The notes under the pieces are model-generated. The model saw only the letters and a program-made list of their open reading frames with translations, was not told the origin of the DNA and did not search any database. 64,000 nucleotides of DNA from Multifurca ochricompacta. Lineage: Eukaryota; Basidiomycota; Agaricomycetes; Russulales; Russulaceae. Positions 53,585 through 63,765 of this stretch are shown piece after piece. The stretch's first letter is position 1. The number at the start of each line of letters is the position of its first letter. The position numbers and the translations under genes are program-made. The stretch spans positions 82,969 to 146,968 of the forward strand of contig WTXG01000086.1 of the NCBI GenBank assembly GCA_022496185.1, written 5' to 3'.

Positions 53585-54152
53585 TGTCATGAACTGACAC
53601 CCTAGAAAACCTCCTGACCCCCCAGAAATCCCAGACACTCCCAGAGACCTTGTAGAACCCTCAGAGACAAGATAACCCTAGATTAAGACCAGAGAAGGGC
53701 CAGTCCGGACCAGGGCTGGACTCCTGCCAAATTGAGACCTGTGGGAAGAGTACTAACAGAACCCCACAATGCCTAAACAGCAGTCCACAAACTGTGGACT
53801 GTGGACTGCGGATTTCTAAGCCCAAAAGTGGGGCTATTCTCATTGGTGGATCAGTAGGGAGTTAAAGCAAGTTAATATCCCCTAAAGTGGTGCACAGACC
53901 AAAGTCCTGGTTGTAATTACATATATAAACCCTTTGGGAATAGAATGGACAGCTCCAGACTGTCCACTTATGATCCGGTCCTGATTACCTAGGAGATTAG
54001 CCCCACCTTGTGGAAGGCTTCTCATCCCTTGCCCTTGAGCTGTTTGCTTTGTCTCTCTTGCACTTTCACCCTCACTCTCACCTTTGCCCATTCCAAATCC
54101 CTTCCCCTCACATACAACCCACTGTCCAGGCAGTCGACAGTGAGTTGTAACA
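53585..54152 (+). repeat. B-family right LTR (probable B2/B1 hybrid)
   Basis: 568 bp, TGTCATGAAC...GAGTTGTAACA. Left neighbour is B2 pol; right neighbour is the B1 TSD GCTAT (54153-54157). Confidence 0.92.
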
Positions 54153-54157
54153 GCTAT

Positions 54158-54369
54158 ATTGAAGAAAAAGTTTGAAATGCCACAATAAACATGATCATGT
54201 GACCCAAATCAACCACTTTGTGATCAGATTTCTACTGATTTTGATGATTGCTATTGCACTTGTATGTGCTGTTGAAAGCCATGGCCTGAGCCAGTGGCTT
54301 TGGCTTTTAGTTTCTCTGAGCCAGGCCAGGCACATCACTAAACAGGCTGTTTGGTGGATCCTCTGATAC
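54158..54369. repeat. Right half of the inverted-repeat element split by B1
   Basis: GCCATGGCCTGAGCCAGTGG and GCCAGGCCAGG words, then cacatcactaaac (54331-54343), an imperfect inverted copy of the left end at 6404-6414. No ORF. Ends are not precisely defined. Confidence 0.4.
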
Positions 54370-54489
54370 TGTTACAACCTTGGGGTTATCTTCACCTTAT
54401 CCTTTTTGACTTATCCTTTCCTTGTTGACTTATCCCTTCCTTCCATAATCCACCCTTTGCATCACCTCTCTAATTACCATGACTCACAT
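54370..54489 (+). repeat. LTR-like fragment, D-type start
   Basis: TGTTACAACC at 54370 resembles the start of the D-type solo LTR at 57627 but diverges after about 12 bp, and it is cut off by B3 at 54490. Tentative. Confidence 0.3.
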
Positions 54490-55065
54490 TGTCATGAACT
54501 GACACCCTAGAAGACCTCCTGACCCCCCAGGAATCCCCAGATGCTCCCAGAGACCTTGTAGAACCCTCAGAGATGAAGATAACCCTAGATTAAGACCAGA
54601 GAAGGGCTGGTCCGGACCAGGGCCGGACTCCTGCCAAATTGGAGACCTGTGGGAAGAAGTACTAACAGAACCCCACAATGCCTAAACAGCAGTCCACAAA
54701 CTGTGGACTGCAGACTGTGGATTTCTAAGCCCAAAAGTGGGGCTATTCTCATTGGTGGATCAGTAGGGAGTTAAAGCAAAGTTAACCTCCCCTAAAGTGG
54801 TGCACAGACCAAAGTCCTGGTTGTAATTACATATATAAACCCTTTGGGAATAGAATGGACAGCTCCAGACTGTCCACTTGTGATCCAGTTCCTGATTACC
54901 TAGGAGATTAGCCCCACCTTGTGGAAGGCTTCTCATCCCCTGCCCTTGAGCTGTTTGCTTTGTCTCTCTTGCACTTTCACCCTCACTCTCATCCTTTGCC
55001 CACTTCCAAATCCTTTCCCCTTGCATACAACCCACTGTCCAGGCAGTTGACAGTGAGTTGTAACA
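54490..55065 (+). repeat. B3 5' LTR
   Basis: 576 bp, uninterrupted B LTR with TATA near 54832. Confidence 0.92.
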
Positions 55066-55111
55066 TTTGGACAGTCTCTTCACAGCAGACAGTGACTGAC
55101 AAAGTGCCCTA

Positions 55112-55708
55112 GTGTCTCAAAACAGCTCCCCTGTGTCCCACACCTTGGATCAAGCAGCCTCCCCCCCCTATGAGCTTACCCCCCCCCACAAAATCCTCAA
55201 CTTCACTGCCTTAGTAGAGGCAGCTGCCACAGCATCCCCTGCCCCCCCTTTGTCAGTTTTGCCTCCTCTGGAACTCCCAGAACTTCACCCCTTCCCTGTG
55301 CCCTCCCCCACCCTCCAATTGCCCCCTCTTGTTCCACCAGGCCTCTTAAATGCATCCAACACCTTTGGCACCCCCCCCCTTGTTATATTTGCCTTCCAAC
55401 CCCTGCCCCACCCCCTCCCACTGCTGCAAATGCCCTCTCCCCTCACCACCCTGGCCCTAACCATCAGACACCTCCTCCTTCTCTTGTTCATCATCCTATT
55501 TGTATTGACCATCCAACCAACCCTCATCAGTTTCTTATCTACTACTCGCTTGACGGTCGACAGGAGTCTTGGGTGCCTGCCCAGTTTTCCAGAGAGGTCA
55601 GCTTTTTTGACCAATTTCCCTGCTACTTGGATGTGCTTCATGATCAGGCTAATTACCTCCCTGGGACTCACATTCCTATCCACTTCCCTCACTTTCATAA
55701 TGTTCCTA
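55112..55708 (+). pseudogene. B3 pre-gag ORF I fragment
   Basis: Opens at GTG 55112 (VSQNSSPVSHTL) and reads PPYELTPPHKILNFTALVEA, a frame B1 and B2 have lost through C-run length changes. It then shifts near 55370 into the hydrophobic alternative frame. Truncated by Copia1. Confidence 0.5.
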
Positions 55709-56211
55709 TGTTGAACATGGAAGATGTTTGGTGATGCTTCAGGCATCAGGTGATTAGATTAGCTACTTTGTAGATTAGATTAGATACCAGAGTTTCAGAC
55801 TTTTTACATTATCATTATTACTTTCTTTCTCACATTCCGCAGTAGCTGACTGATGCACCATGTAACATGTGATTTCTGTAATGGCCAATGGCCTTTCTCT
55901 CTCATGTTTATTGTTTGGACTTTGTCCAGCACCTGTGGACTTATTCCCAGTGTGCACAGACCATCCCTTGGAGTATATAAGGGTGTCTGTTTCGTCCTCC
56001 ACACTTCAGAGTTCTCTTCATCTCTGAAGTGTAAGTCCCACTCTCTTTACTTACTACCTTACCTATAACTAACCATCTCTTGTAGATAACTTGTTTCTAG
56101 GTGTGTAGTATAGTAATATAGAGTTCTCTTCATCTCTGAAGTATAACTTGTTTCTAGCCTAACCTGCTAACACACCACAGTCAGTATGCTGCGCACCATG
56201 CCTGTTCGACA
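55709..56211 (+). repeat. Copia1 5' LTR
   Basis: 503 bp, TGTTGAACATG...TGTTCGACA. TATA tatataag near 55974 is followed about 30 bp later by a perfect hairpin, cacttcagag / ctctgaagtg, and a second partial copy (gagttctcttcatctctgaagt) about 110 bp further on. Confidence 0.88.
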
Positions 56212-56223
56212 GGTTATGGGCCC
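56212..56223 (+). promoter_or_regulatory. Copia1 primer-binding site (initiator tRNA-Met anticodon arm)
   Basis: ggttatgggccc abuts the LTR. Its complement gggcccataacc matches the anticodon arm of eukaryotic initiator Met tRNA (CAT anticodon), as in Drosophila copia, which primes from a half tRNA. Confidence 0.6.
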
Positions 56224-57147
56224 TGGGCATGCTTAACTGATCTGTACTTTATTTTTGATCAATCCAAAAAAAACCTTCTTCAAAAGCTCACAAAGCTTCA
56301 AGATCCCCTTTCCCAATCATCTTCTCTGTGAGCTTTGATTCCTTTCTACTTTGCCCTTAACTGTCCACAAGGTGGTGTGCTTTATGTGCCCACCTTGATC
56401 TGTCTGGCTAGTCCCTCTGGGGATTCTTGCAAAAGGTGATGAGGGACCCTAAGCGGGTGAAACACCTTGAGTTCCTCATGTGCACTCTAAGTAAATAGTA
56501 TTCATAGTTGTAGCTGGGTTTTCGTCCCATCCATAGACTTAGTAGGCCACTTGCCCAGAAGGCTTGGGGCTATAGGTTCAGTCAATGCTTGGCTTGATCT
56601 GTAAGCCAGGTTTAGCAACCTGCTGGTAGAGTTTAGGGTCTAGAACAAGGCATGGGTAGTCACTCCCATGATGCTTGGGCTCGATACAAGTAGGCTTGAA
56701 CTACTATAGTATTTACACAGTAGCTAGAGGGTTTTGTCTCTGGGCAGAAGTACCCACTGCTGTCATTGGGGGTTCGCCCCAACCAGAGGAAACCTAATAG
56801 TCTACTATAGTCATGGCCCCAATCATCTAGGGCTTAATCATGGACTCCACCACCAGCACTAGAGGAAGGGCTCTATACCCTTTGTCTCTAGTGGAACTTG
56901 CGGTTGGCTCCTCCATGACATGACTCCCCATCTATTTACACAACATCCCCCTGATGTGGGCTTAGGACTTGTTGTAGATGGTGCTAGATAGCCTACTATA
57001 CTACTTAGAAGTCACACATCAGAGGCAGGACTTTTTTAAGTTCTGAAGCATAGTGCCACAGAATGGACAGGCCCTCTTAAATGAGACCTGGACAACTGGT
57101 TCTAACTGCTCCTTGGAACCAGGATCAACCTTTTATATATCATCTCA
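56224..57147 (+). other. Copia1 leader, non-coding, partly conserved
   Basis: About 920 nt with no convincing ORF. Two blocks are almost unchanged in Copia2: 56634-56696 (agggtctagaacaaggcatg onward) and 56810-56928. The second is closed by GTCATGG / CCATGAC and can fold. Confidence 0.6.
56810..56928 (+). ncRNA. Conserved leader block, candidate structured RNA
   Basis: 119 nt identical to 61778-61896 except one C/T at a CpG, although the two elements' proteins differ clearly. Ends GTCATGG and CCATGAC are complementary. Possible packaging, dimerisation or translation element; the role is inferred. Confidence 0.4.
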
Positions 57148-60100
57148 ATGTCTTCCATTGTATTCCCCCCCACTTTCAAGTTTGACAAACTTGATGGCTC
57201 CAACTGGCAGCAGTGGTCAGTGTCATTCACTGCCCTGCTTAGGATAAATGGGATGAAGAGGCACATTACTCATGATGCCCCTGAGTTCCTGAATCCACCT
57301 AAGCCAGAGGATGGAGAAAAGGATGACAACTATGCCAAATGCTTTGCACAATGGTCAGAGCCCATGTACGTAGAATGGAACAGAGTGGAGGAGATCCTCA
57401 TGGGAGTTCCGGTGATGGTAATGTCACCAGAAACATACTCCCAGATTGCCTCTGACAGAACTTACCCCTCTGTCAATGCCAAGTATGAGCATTTGGAATC
57501 ACTCTATGGCTCAGTAGGAAGCATGGCCACCTACAACTTGTGGTGTTCTGTGTCCTCCTTCTGCCTGGAGGAGGGCAAAGCATTCAGACCCCAGTTGCAG
57601 CATGTGTTGGATGTGAGGAGTACCCTTGTTACAACCCTTGCCGTCTGCTCCTATTTTCTTCACCCTCCCCAATGACGACCCTCCTTACCGCCTACCTTAC
57701 ACTTCCTGATCACGTCTCCATCCTGGGATCCATCCCGTGCCCTGCTTCCATCCCCGTGACCCTCTTTGTACCTGTTGACTCACTGTTTGCCCATGATTGG
57801 ACCTTTATCTCATTGTCCCTTATCTTCTTATCTTTAAGACTGGACACTTACTTAATACCCTATCAGAAGCCAGGCTTTATGCCCTCCGCTTTTGTATATT
57901 TGGGCCCACTTGACTCTGTATCCTTATCTTGTAGACGCCCACTGCTTTACGTATATAAGTCCACTGTAGCTACCCTGTAGACCTCAGACTCGACTTATTG
58001 AATACATCAGTGCCTGTCTTCTGGACATCCCCCTTTGAATTCCTGACTCATTCGTCTCAGTGCTTCTGGCACTTCCCGCTTAACATTGTCATAAGGGACA
58101 GCCCTTTTGACTTTGACTCACCTCACCTGAACTCCGGAGAGCCTTATTGGTTCTCCACTAGAAACTGCTGATCGAGCTGTCACACAAGTCATGTAGAACG
58201 TCCCGCACTGGACATAACAACCCTCAAGGAAAATGGGATGGAAATCTCTGATCTCCAGTTGAGCTTTATATTGCTCCAATCCCTACCTCCATCCTACAAT
58301 GCCATTGCTGGCTCAATCCCGGCGTCAGGTCCTCCTGACCGCCTTTCCCCTCAGGACCTTGTGCAAAGGTTCCTAAATGAGGAAAGCCAACTAGCTGGCC
58401 CTGCAGGAAGTGGTGTTGGGGCTCCCCTTAACAAGGCAGCCCATGTCAACAAAAACAAATCCAAAAAACCAAATTTCACACCACAACCTGCAGGTGCATC
58501 ATTGTCCAATGATGTCACCTGCTTCTATTGCCAGAAGCCAGGCCACAAGGCTAATGAATGTCAGCAAAGGAAACAGGACAGAGCCAATGCTGATGCAGGC
58601 AAAAAGGGCAACAAGAGGAAGGGGCAAGGCCCCAGTGTACAAACAAACTCCACACAAATAGCTACTGTAGTTAATGGTAGTGGCAGAATACAGGAGGTGC
58701 ATGAGACACCTCGTATTTCACTTTATATTTTGACCAAGCACATGCAAGAAGTCAATGATGGCAGCAACCCTTGGATGATGGACAGCGGAGCCACCACTCA
58801 CTTTACACCATACTTAGAAGATTTCTCTGAGTATTTCCCACACAAGGGACATCAGGTGACAATTGGTGATGGATCCATAGTCCAAGTCAAAGGAACAGGC
58901 AAAGTCATTCTCAAAACTCGAAACAATTATGAGTTAGAGTTAAATAATGTCTTTTATATGCCTGGCAGTGAAAGAATACTGTCAACAAGCTGCATCACAG
59001 ACAAGGGCAGCTCAGTGGAATTTTCTCCATCTGAAGTCAAAATAAAGTACAATAATACAATTATAGCAGAAGGTGTCAAGGCTATGGGACTCTATTGGGT
59101 CTTTGGGAAAACTATGCAGAATCTAAATACTGCTTCCCACAAATCTGCATCAAGTAGCCTTGATACCTGGCATTTGCACATGGGTCATATGTCAAAAGAG
59201 GCCCTCAAAAGACATGCTCCTAAGGCTGTAAAAGGCCTTAGCATTGATAATAGCCAGATGGAAGACAAGCTGTGTTATGGCTGTGAAATGGGAAAATCAC
59301 ACCATCTTCCATTCCCTCCCTCTCAAAAGAGAGCTTCAGCACCCTTGGAAGTCATTCATAGTGACCTAGTTGGTCCTTTGCAATGCACTTCAATTCAAGG
59401 GAACCTATACTTCACCACTTTCATAGATGATTTTAGCAGAACTGCTTTAGTTGTTGCTATGAAAGCTAAAAGTGAATTTACATCAGTCTTCTGTAACATT
59501 AAGGCATTCCTGGAAAATAAAACAGACAGGAAAATAAAGACCTTACACACAGACCAAGGTGGCAAATTTGTCAATAGGGAGCTGAAGTCTATACTTGAGC
59601 AGGCTGGCATAGAGCATAAATTGACAATGCCATATTCCCCACAACAGAATGGAAGGGCTGAAAGGTTCAACAGAACCATCATGGAAAAAGCTACCAGTAT
59701 GCTGCATCATGCTGGTCTTTCCCTTGGTTTCTGGGAATGTGCAGTGCGAACAGCCTGTCACATATACAATAGAATGCCTATCTGCTCTAATAAGTGGAGG
59801 ACACTGCTTGAGCTTCTGGATGGGGACATTCCAGATGTCTCATACTTCAAAATATTTGGCTGCTTAGCCTACTACACTGTCCCAGAGGATAAAAGATGTA
59901 AGCTGGATCACAAAGCCAGAGAAACAGTCTTTGTTGGGTATGCACCCCACTCAAAAGGATATTTACTTTGGGATATGCATACTTGATCCTTCATATTGTC
60001 TAGAGATGTGACATTTGATGAAGGATCCTTCCCATCCAACCTTGTGAAGGACAGCAAGGGAAAACAAAAAGAAAAAGTTACACCTTTTGTCTTAGAAGTT

Positions 60101-60669
60101 GAGAGGCCTGTCCAGCCTCAACCAGCAATAGCCACAGTTCCTCAGGCTCCTGAAGAGAAGGATGCCAAGGTTGAGGAACAGGAGGTAGTGGAACCTCCTC
60201 AAGTAAATCCTGAGCCTACCACACCTGAAAATGAAATAGATACACATGATGTCACTATCTATCAGATGCCTCCATCCCAAATTATGGAACCATCAGAACT
60301 CCCCCAGAGAACCCATGCCAAAAGACAATCTAAGAAGGATGTTGGCAGAATTCCCCAACCAGTTTTCACTAGTACTAGGGAAAGTCCACGATCTCAACAA
60401 TGTGACAGGGCTGTGCAGGAAGATTTAAATCTTGATACTGCCTGTCCCAAATGTTCGTGTCACATGAATCCTTGATTCTATAATGAGGATAATGCTGAGT
60501 TTGTGCAGGGTTCATCCAGACTTGGGAATATGGAATTGCTAAATGCCACAGGTGTCTCTTACAGAGATCCCCTGACTTTTCAGGAGGCAATGCAGTCTGA
60601 CAATGCCAAAGAATGGCTTGAGGCATGTAAATATGAAATTGATGCCTTAGATAAACTTGATGTGTGGCA
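57148..60669 (+). pseudogene. Copia1 gag-pol, broken
   Basis: ATG 57148 (MSSIVFPPTFKF). UBN2-type Gag with LDGSNWQQWS, then the solo LTR at 57627, then QDLVQRFLNEES and zinc knuckle CFYCQKPGHKANEC (about 58520-58561). Protease follows with MDSGATTHFTP (about 58778). The integrase GAG-pre region WHLHMGHMS...CYGCEMGKSH (about 59168-59300) precedes the DDE core HSDLVGPLQ (59357), HTDQGGKFVNREL (59548) and QQNGRAERFNRT (59643), and then a linker. TGA at 59984-59986 and 60473-60475 break the frame. RT starts at YRDPLTFQEAMQSDNAKEW (about 60560) and is cut by Copia2. The PR-IN-RT order is diagnostic for Copia. Confidence 0.92.
57627..58219 (+). mobile_element. Solo LTR, D-type, in Copia1 gag
   Basis: 593 bp, TGTTACAACCC...GGACATAACA with TSD ACCCT (57622-57626, 58220-58224). 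It carries the D landmarks tatataag and agactcgacttattgaatac. Removing it joins RST to LKENGME, as in Copia2. Confidence 0.92.
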
Positions 60670-61181
60670 TGTTGACACAGGATGTGTCTGGAGATGCTTC
60701 AGGCATCTAAGGTTCGCTTCAGCTGTAGATTAGATTAGATTAGATTTCGGAGTATCGGACTTTTTTATGTTATCTTTATTACATTTCTTTCTCACCTTAC
60801 TCAGCTGATTAGTGATGGACTTAGTAATGCGCAGTAAGCATGTGATATCTCTTTGGCCAATGGCCTTTATCCCTCTCTGTTTATTGTCTGGCACTTGAGG
60901 ACTTATTCCCAGTGCACACAGACCATTTCCCCTGGCCCCCATGGGTATATAAGGGTGTCTGTTTTGTCTCTTTCACTTCAGAGTTCTTCTTCCTCTGAAG
61001 TGTAAGTCGTCTTTTACTTTACTCTACTTTCCCTTTGACTAACATTCTCTGTGTAGATAACTTGTCTTTTAGGTCAGTAGTATAGTATTATAGAGTTCTT
61101 CTTCCTCTGAAGTATAACTTGTCTTTTAGCCTCACCGCTACTAACCACAGTCAGTATAACCAGCAGCATGATTGTTTGACA
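60670..61181 (+). repeat. Copia2 5' LTR
   Basis: 512 bp, TGTTGACACAGG...TGTTTGACA. Shares gatgcttcaggcatc, TATA tatataag (near 60954) and the cacttcagag / ctctgaagtg hairpin with Copia1 but is well diverged overall. Confidence 0.88.
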
Positions 61182-61193
61182 GGTTATGGGCCC
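61182..61193 (+). promoter_or_regulatory. Copia2 primer-binding site
   Basis: ggttatgggccc, identical to the Copia1 site and complementary to the initiator Met tRNA anticodon arm. Confidence 0.6.
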
Positions 61194-62119
61194 TGCCACT
61201 CATACTGACTGTTGTATTCCCTTTGTTCATACACAGCCCAACTCGCTTATCGCACTCCAAGCTCTCAAAAAGCTCCAAGTCTTTCCCACTGCTTTCTTCC
61301 AGTGAGCTTCTTATTTACTGTCTGTGCACCTTAACACCCCACAGGATGACACAGTTTACTGCTCATCCTGAACTGTTTGGCTAGCCCTTCGGGGTTCTTG
61401 CAAAAGGTGATGAGGGACCCTAAGCAGGTGAAACACCTTGAGCTCCTTGAGTGCACACTAGGTATTAGTAATTTCTTAGTTGTAGCTGGGTCTTCATCCC
61501 ATAGATAGTCTTAGTAGGCCTATAGCCAGAAGCTTGTGGCTTTAAGTCCAGTCAATGCTTGGCTCTATCTGTAAGCCGGGTTTAGTGACCTGCATGTGGA
61601 GTTTAGGGTCTAGAACAAGGCATGGGTAGTCACTCCCATGATGCTTGGGCTCGATACAAGTAGGCTGCACTACTATAGTCTATACATAGTAGATATAGTC
61701 TTCATCTCTGGGCATAAGTATCTGTTGCCTTTGTAGGGTAACCATGCCCTACCAGAGACAGACTAGACATCTGCTTAGTCATGGCCCCAATCATCTAGGG
61801 CTTAATCATGGACTCCACCACCAGCACTAGAGGAAGGGCTCTATACCCTTTGTCTCTAGTGGAACTTGTGGTTGGCTCCTCCATGACATGACTCCCAGTC
61901 TTGTTTACACTAGACACTCTGGCTAGTCTACCAGAGCTTATGTCTAGTTACAGGATTGCACTAGACAGCTTTACTATACCTAGAAAGTCGCACAACAAAG
62001 GCAGGACCTTTTTAGGTTCTGAAGCATAGCGCCACAGTATGGGGTGGCACTCTTAAGCGAGACCTGGGCACTGGTTCTAACTGCTCCTTGGAACCAGGAA
62101 CAATTCATAACATCTCAAA
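61194..62119 (+). other. Copia2 leader with conserved blocks
   Basis: No ORF of note. 61608-61670 and 61778-61896 match Copia1 almost exactly; the intervening sequence is diverged. Confidence 0.6.
61778..61896 (+). ncRNA. Conserved leader block, Copia2 copy
   Basis: Partner of 56810-56928; the single difference is gcgg versus gtgg at a CpG. Confidence 0.4.
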
Positions 62120-63765
62120 ATGCTGTCCTCAATTGTCTTCCCTCCCTCCTCCAAGATGGAGCGTCTTGATGGCTCCAACTGGCAGGTTTGGTCTGCCAAC
62201 TTCAATGCCTTGTTGAGGATGAATGGGCTCAGGAGGCACATCATTATGGCCTACCCTGATATGCCCCTCCTCCCTGAAGATAAAGAGGAGAAGGAAAAAA
62301 TGCAAAAGGAAGTCATTGATCCCATCCTTAGGGATTGGATGGGAGAAGAGGAAATGTTAATTGGGCTACTATACCTCAATGTAACCCAGGAGGTTTACTC
62401 TCAAGTAACCTCCGATGCTGACTATCCTTCTCTTTTTGAGAAGTATAGTAAGTTGGAGCAGCTCTATGGTGCTGTAGGGAGCATGGCCACATATAATTTG
62501 TGGCTTGCCCTGGTGTCCTTCCGTTTGGATGAAGGACAGTCTTTCAGAACCCAATTACAAAAGGTTCTGGATGCCAGGAGTACCCTTAGAGAGAACGGGA
62601 TGGAGGTCAATGACCTCCAGATGAGCTTCATTTTGTTAAAAGCTCTCCCTGACTCTTACAGTACCATTGCCGGCTCCATACTGGCCTCTGGCGACCCAGA
62701 GCAACTCTCTCCTCAGGACCTTGTGCAGAGGTTCCTCAATGAGGAAAGTCACCTGGCAGGTCCCTCGGGAAGTGGTAGTGCTGTCCTATCTAAGGCAGCA
62801 CCTGTCAAAACTAAAAAACCTACAAATTTATCACCACTTCCCGCTGCTGCCCCTGGTTCACAAGGGGTGGTCTGCTTCTATTGCCAAAAGCCTGGACACA
62901 AGTCCAATGCTTGTGCAAAGAAGAAGAAGGACCTGGAGAATGCCAAAAAGGGCAAGGCAGGGAACAAGAAGAGGGCTGAGGCCCAACATGTAAACACTAT
63001 AGCCACCATAGTTAATGGTAGTGGCAAAATAGAGGAGGTGCATGAAGCACCTCGAATTCACCTTTATGTTCACACCTATAATCTGGACATCAACTCAGAT
63101 TATTGGATGCTTGATAGTGGAGCAACGGCACATTTCAGTCCCAACCTTGAAGATTTTGATACATATAAAACTGATTCCACCCATGAAGTATCACTAGGTG
63201 ACAACTCCATAGTCAAAACAAATGGAGTTGGCACTGTGATCATCAGGACGGATCAAGGTTTTGACTTGGAGTTGAGCAATGTGCTCCACTTGCCTGGAGG
63301 ACATAAAATACTCTCCGCCAGTGCCCTAGTAGAAAAAGGGGCAACTGTGTTCTTTGATAGTAAGAAGGCAACAATTAAATATGGTGACAATATTATAGTG
63401 GAAGCATGGAAGTTTGGCAAATTGTATTGGGTACTAGGCAAACATGTCCTCAGCAGTATCCATACATCTGCATCTGCCTCACTTGAAATCTGGCATCAAA
63501 GAATGGGCCACATGTCTAAAGAAGCCCTGAAAAGATATGCTCCTGAGGCGGTTAAAGGCCTCAAGATTAATGATAGCCAAGTGGAAGACAAGCCGTGTTA
63601 TGGCTGTGAAATGGGCAAGTCCCATCGTCTTCCATTTCCCCCATCTTCAAAGTGCGCATCAGCCCCCCTTGAGATCCTTCATAGTGATCTTGTAGGTCCC
63701 TTGCAGTGCAGTTCAATACAAGGGAATCTATACTTTGCCACCTTCTTGGATGACTTTAGCAGATA
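62120..63765 (+). pseudogene. Copia2 gag-pol, open to the insertion point
   Basis: ATG 62120 (MLSSIVFPPSSKM), an unbroken frame of about 548 codons. UBN2-type Gag (LDGSNWQVWSANF, YGAVGSMATYNLW, QDLVQRFLNEES), zinc knuckle CFYCQKPGHKSNAC (about 62873-62914), protease LDSGATAHFSP (about 63110). The integrase zinc-binding part WHQRMGHMS...CYGCEMGKSH and the first DDE residues HSDLVGPLQ, FLDDFSRY follow. The D-type LTR then cuts it. It lacks the internal stops seen in Copia1, so it is the younger of the two. Confidence 0.9.

Larger units (their letters stand above)
6638..54152 (+). mobile_element. B1: Ty3/Gypsy element hosting the whole nest
   Basis: B1 starts with TGTCATGAACTGACACC at 6638 and the outer copy of its LTR ends in TTGTAACA at 54152. 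Both sides carry the 5-bp TSD GCTAT (6633-6637, 54153-54157). Its own sequence is the 5' LTR (6638-6758 plus 15304-15757), pre-gag ORFs, gag, and pol to 22774. Everything else inside is a later insertion: A, a D solo LTR, and B2 with D2, D1 and C. The 3' part of B1 pol is absent and only one LTR follows B2 pol, so the right-hand LTR is probably a B2/B1 hybrid. Confidence 0.85.
22775..54152 (+). mobile_element. B2: second B-family element, inserted in B1 pol
   Basis: 5' LTR 22775-23343, pre-gag ORFs, gag (split by D2), pol (split from gag by C), and an LTR at 53585-54152. Without insertions it would be about 9.2 kb. The target GTGGG before the 5' LTR is not repeated after the right LTR, where B1's GCTAT is found instead. 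The right end is therefore a recombinant of B2 and B1. Confidence 0.85.
54490..55708 (+). mobile_element. B3: third B-family element, 5' part
   Basis: LTR 54490-55065 (576 bp) plus the self-priming site (tggacagtct near 55068) and the start of pre-gag ORF I. The sequence stops where Copia1 begins (TSD candidate tccta, 55704-55708). The rest of B3 should lie beyond the window, past Copia1. Confidence 0.88.
55709..60669 (+). mobile_element. Copia1: Ty1/Copia element inserted in B3
   Basis: 5' LTR 55709-56211, initiator-Met-type PBS, a long leader, and gag-pol from 57148 that runs to 60669, where Copia2 is inserted (target TGGCA, 60665-60669). A D-type solo LTR interrupts gag. The 3' end is outside the window. 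Confidence 0.9.
60670..63765 (+). mobile_element. Copia2: related Copia element inserted in Copia1 RT
   Basis: 5' LTR 60670-61181, PBS ggttatgggccc (61182-61193), leader, gag-pol from 62120. Interrupted at 63766 by a D-type LTR; the rest is outside the window. Confidence 0.9.

Noticed and set aside
56500..56700. tRNA-like gene in the Copia leader (ggttcagtc, gggctcgatac)
   Set aside because: No A and B boxes at proper spacing and no cloverleaf could be drawn.
60728..60745. gattagattagattaga resembling a telomere repeat
   Set aside because: Only about four units, inside the Copia2 LTR, with a shorter version in the Copia1 LTR; it is part of the LTR, not a telomere.
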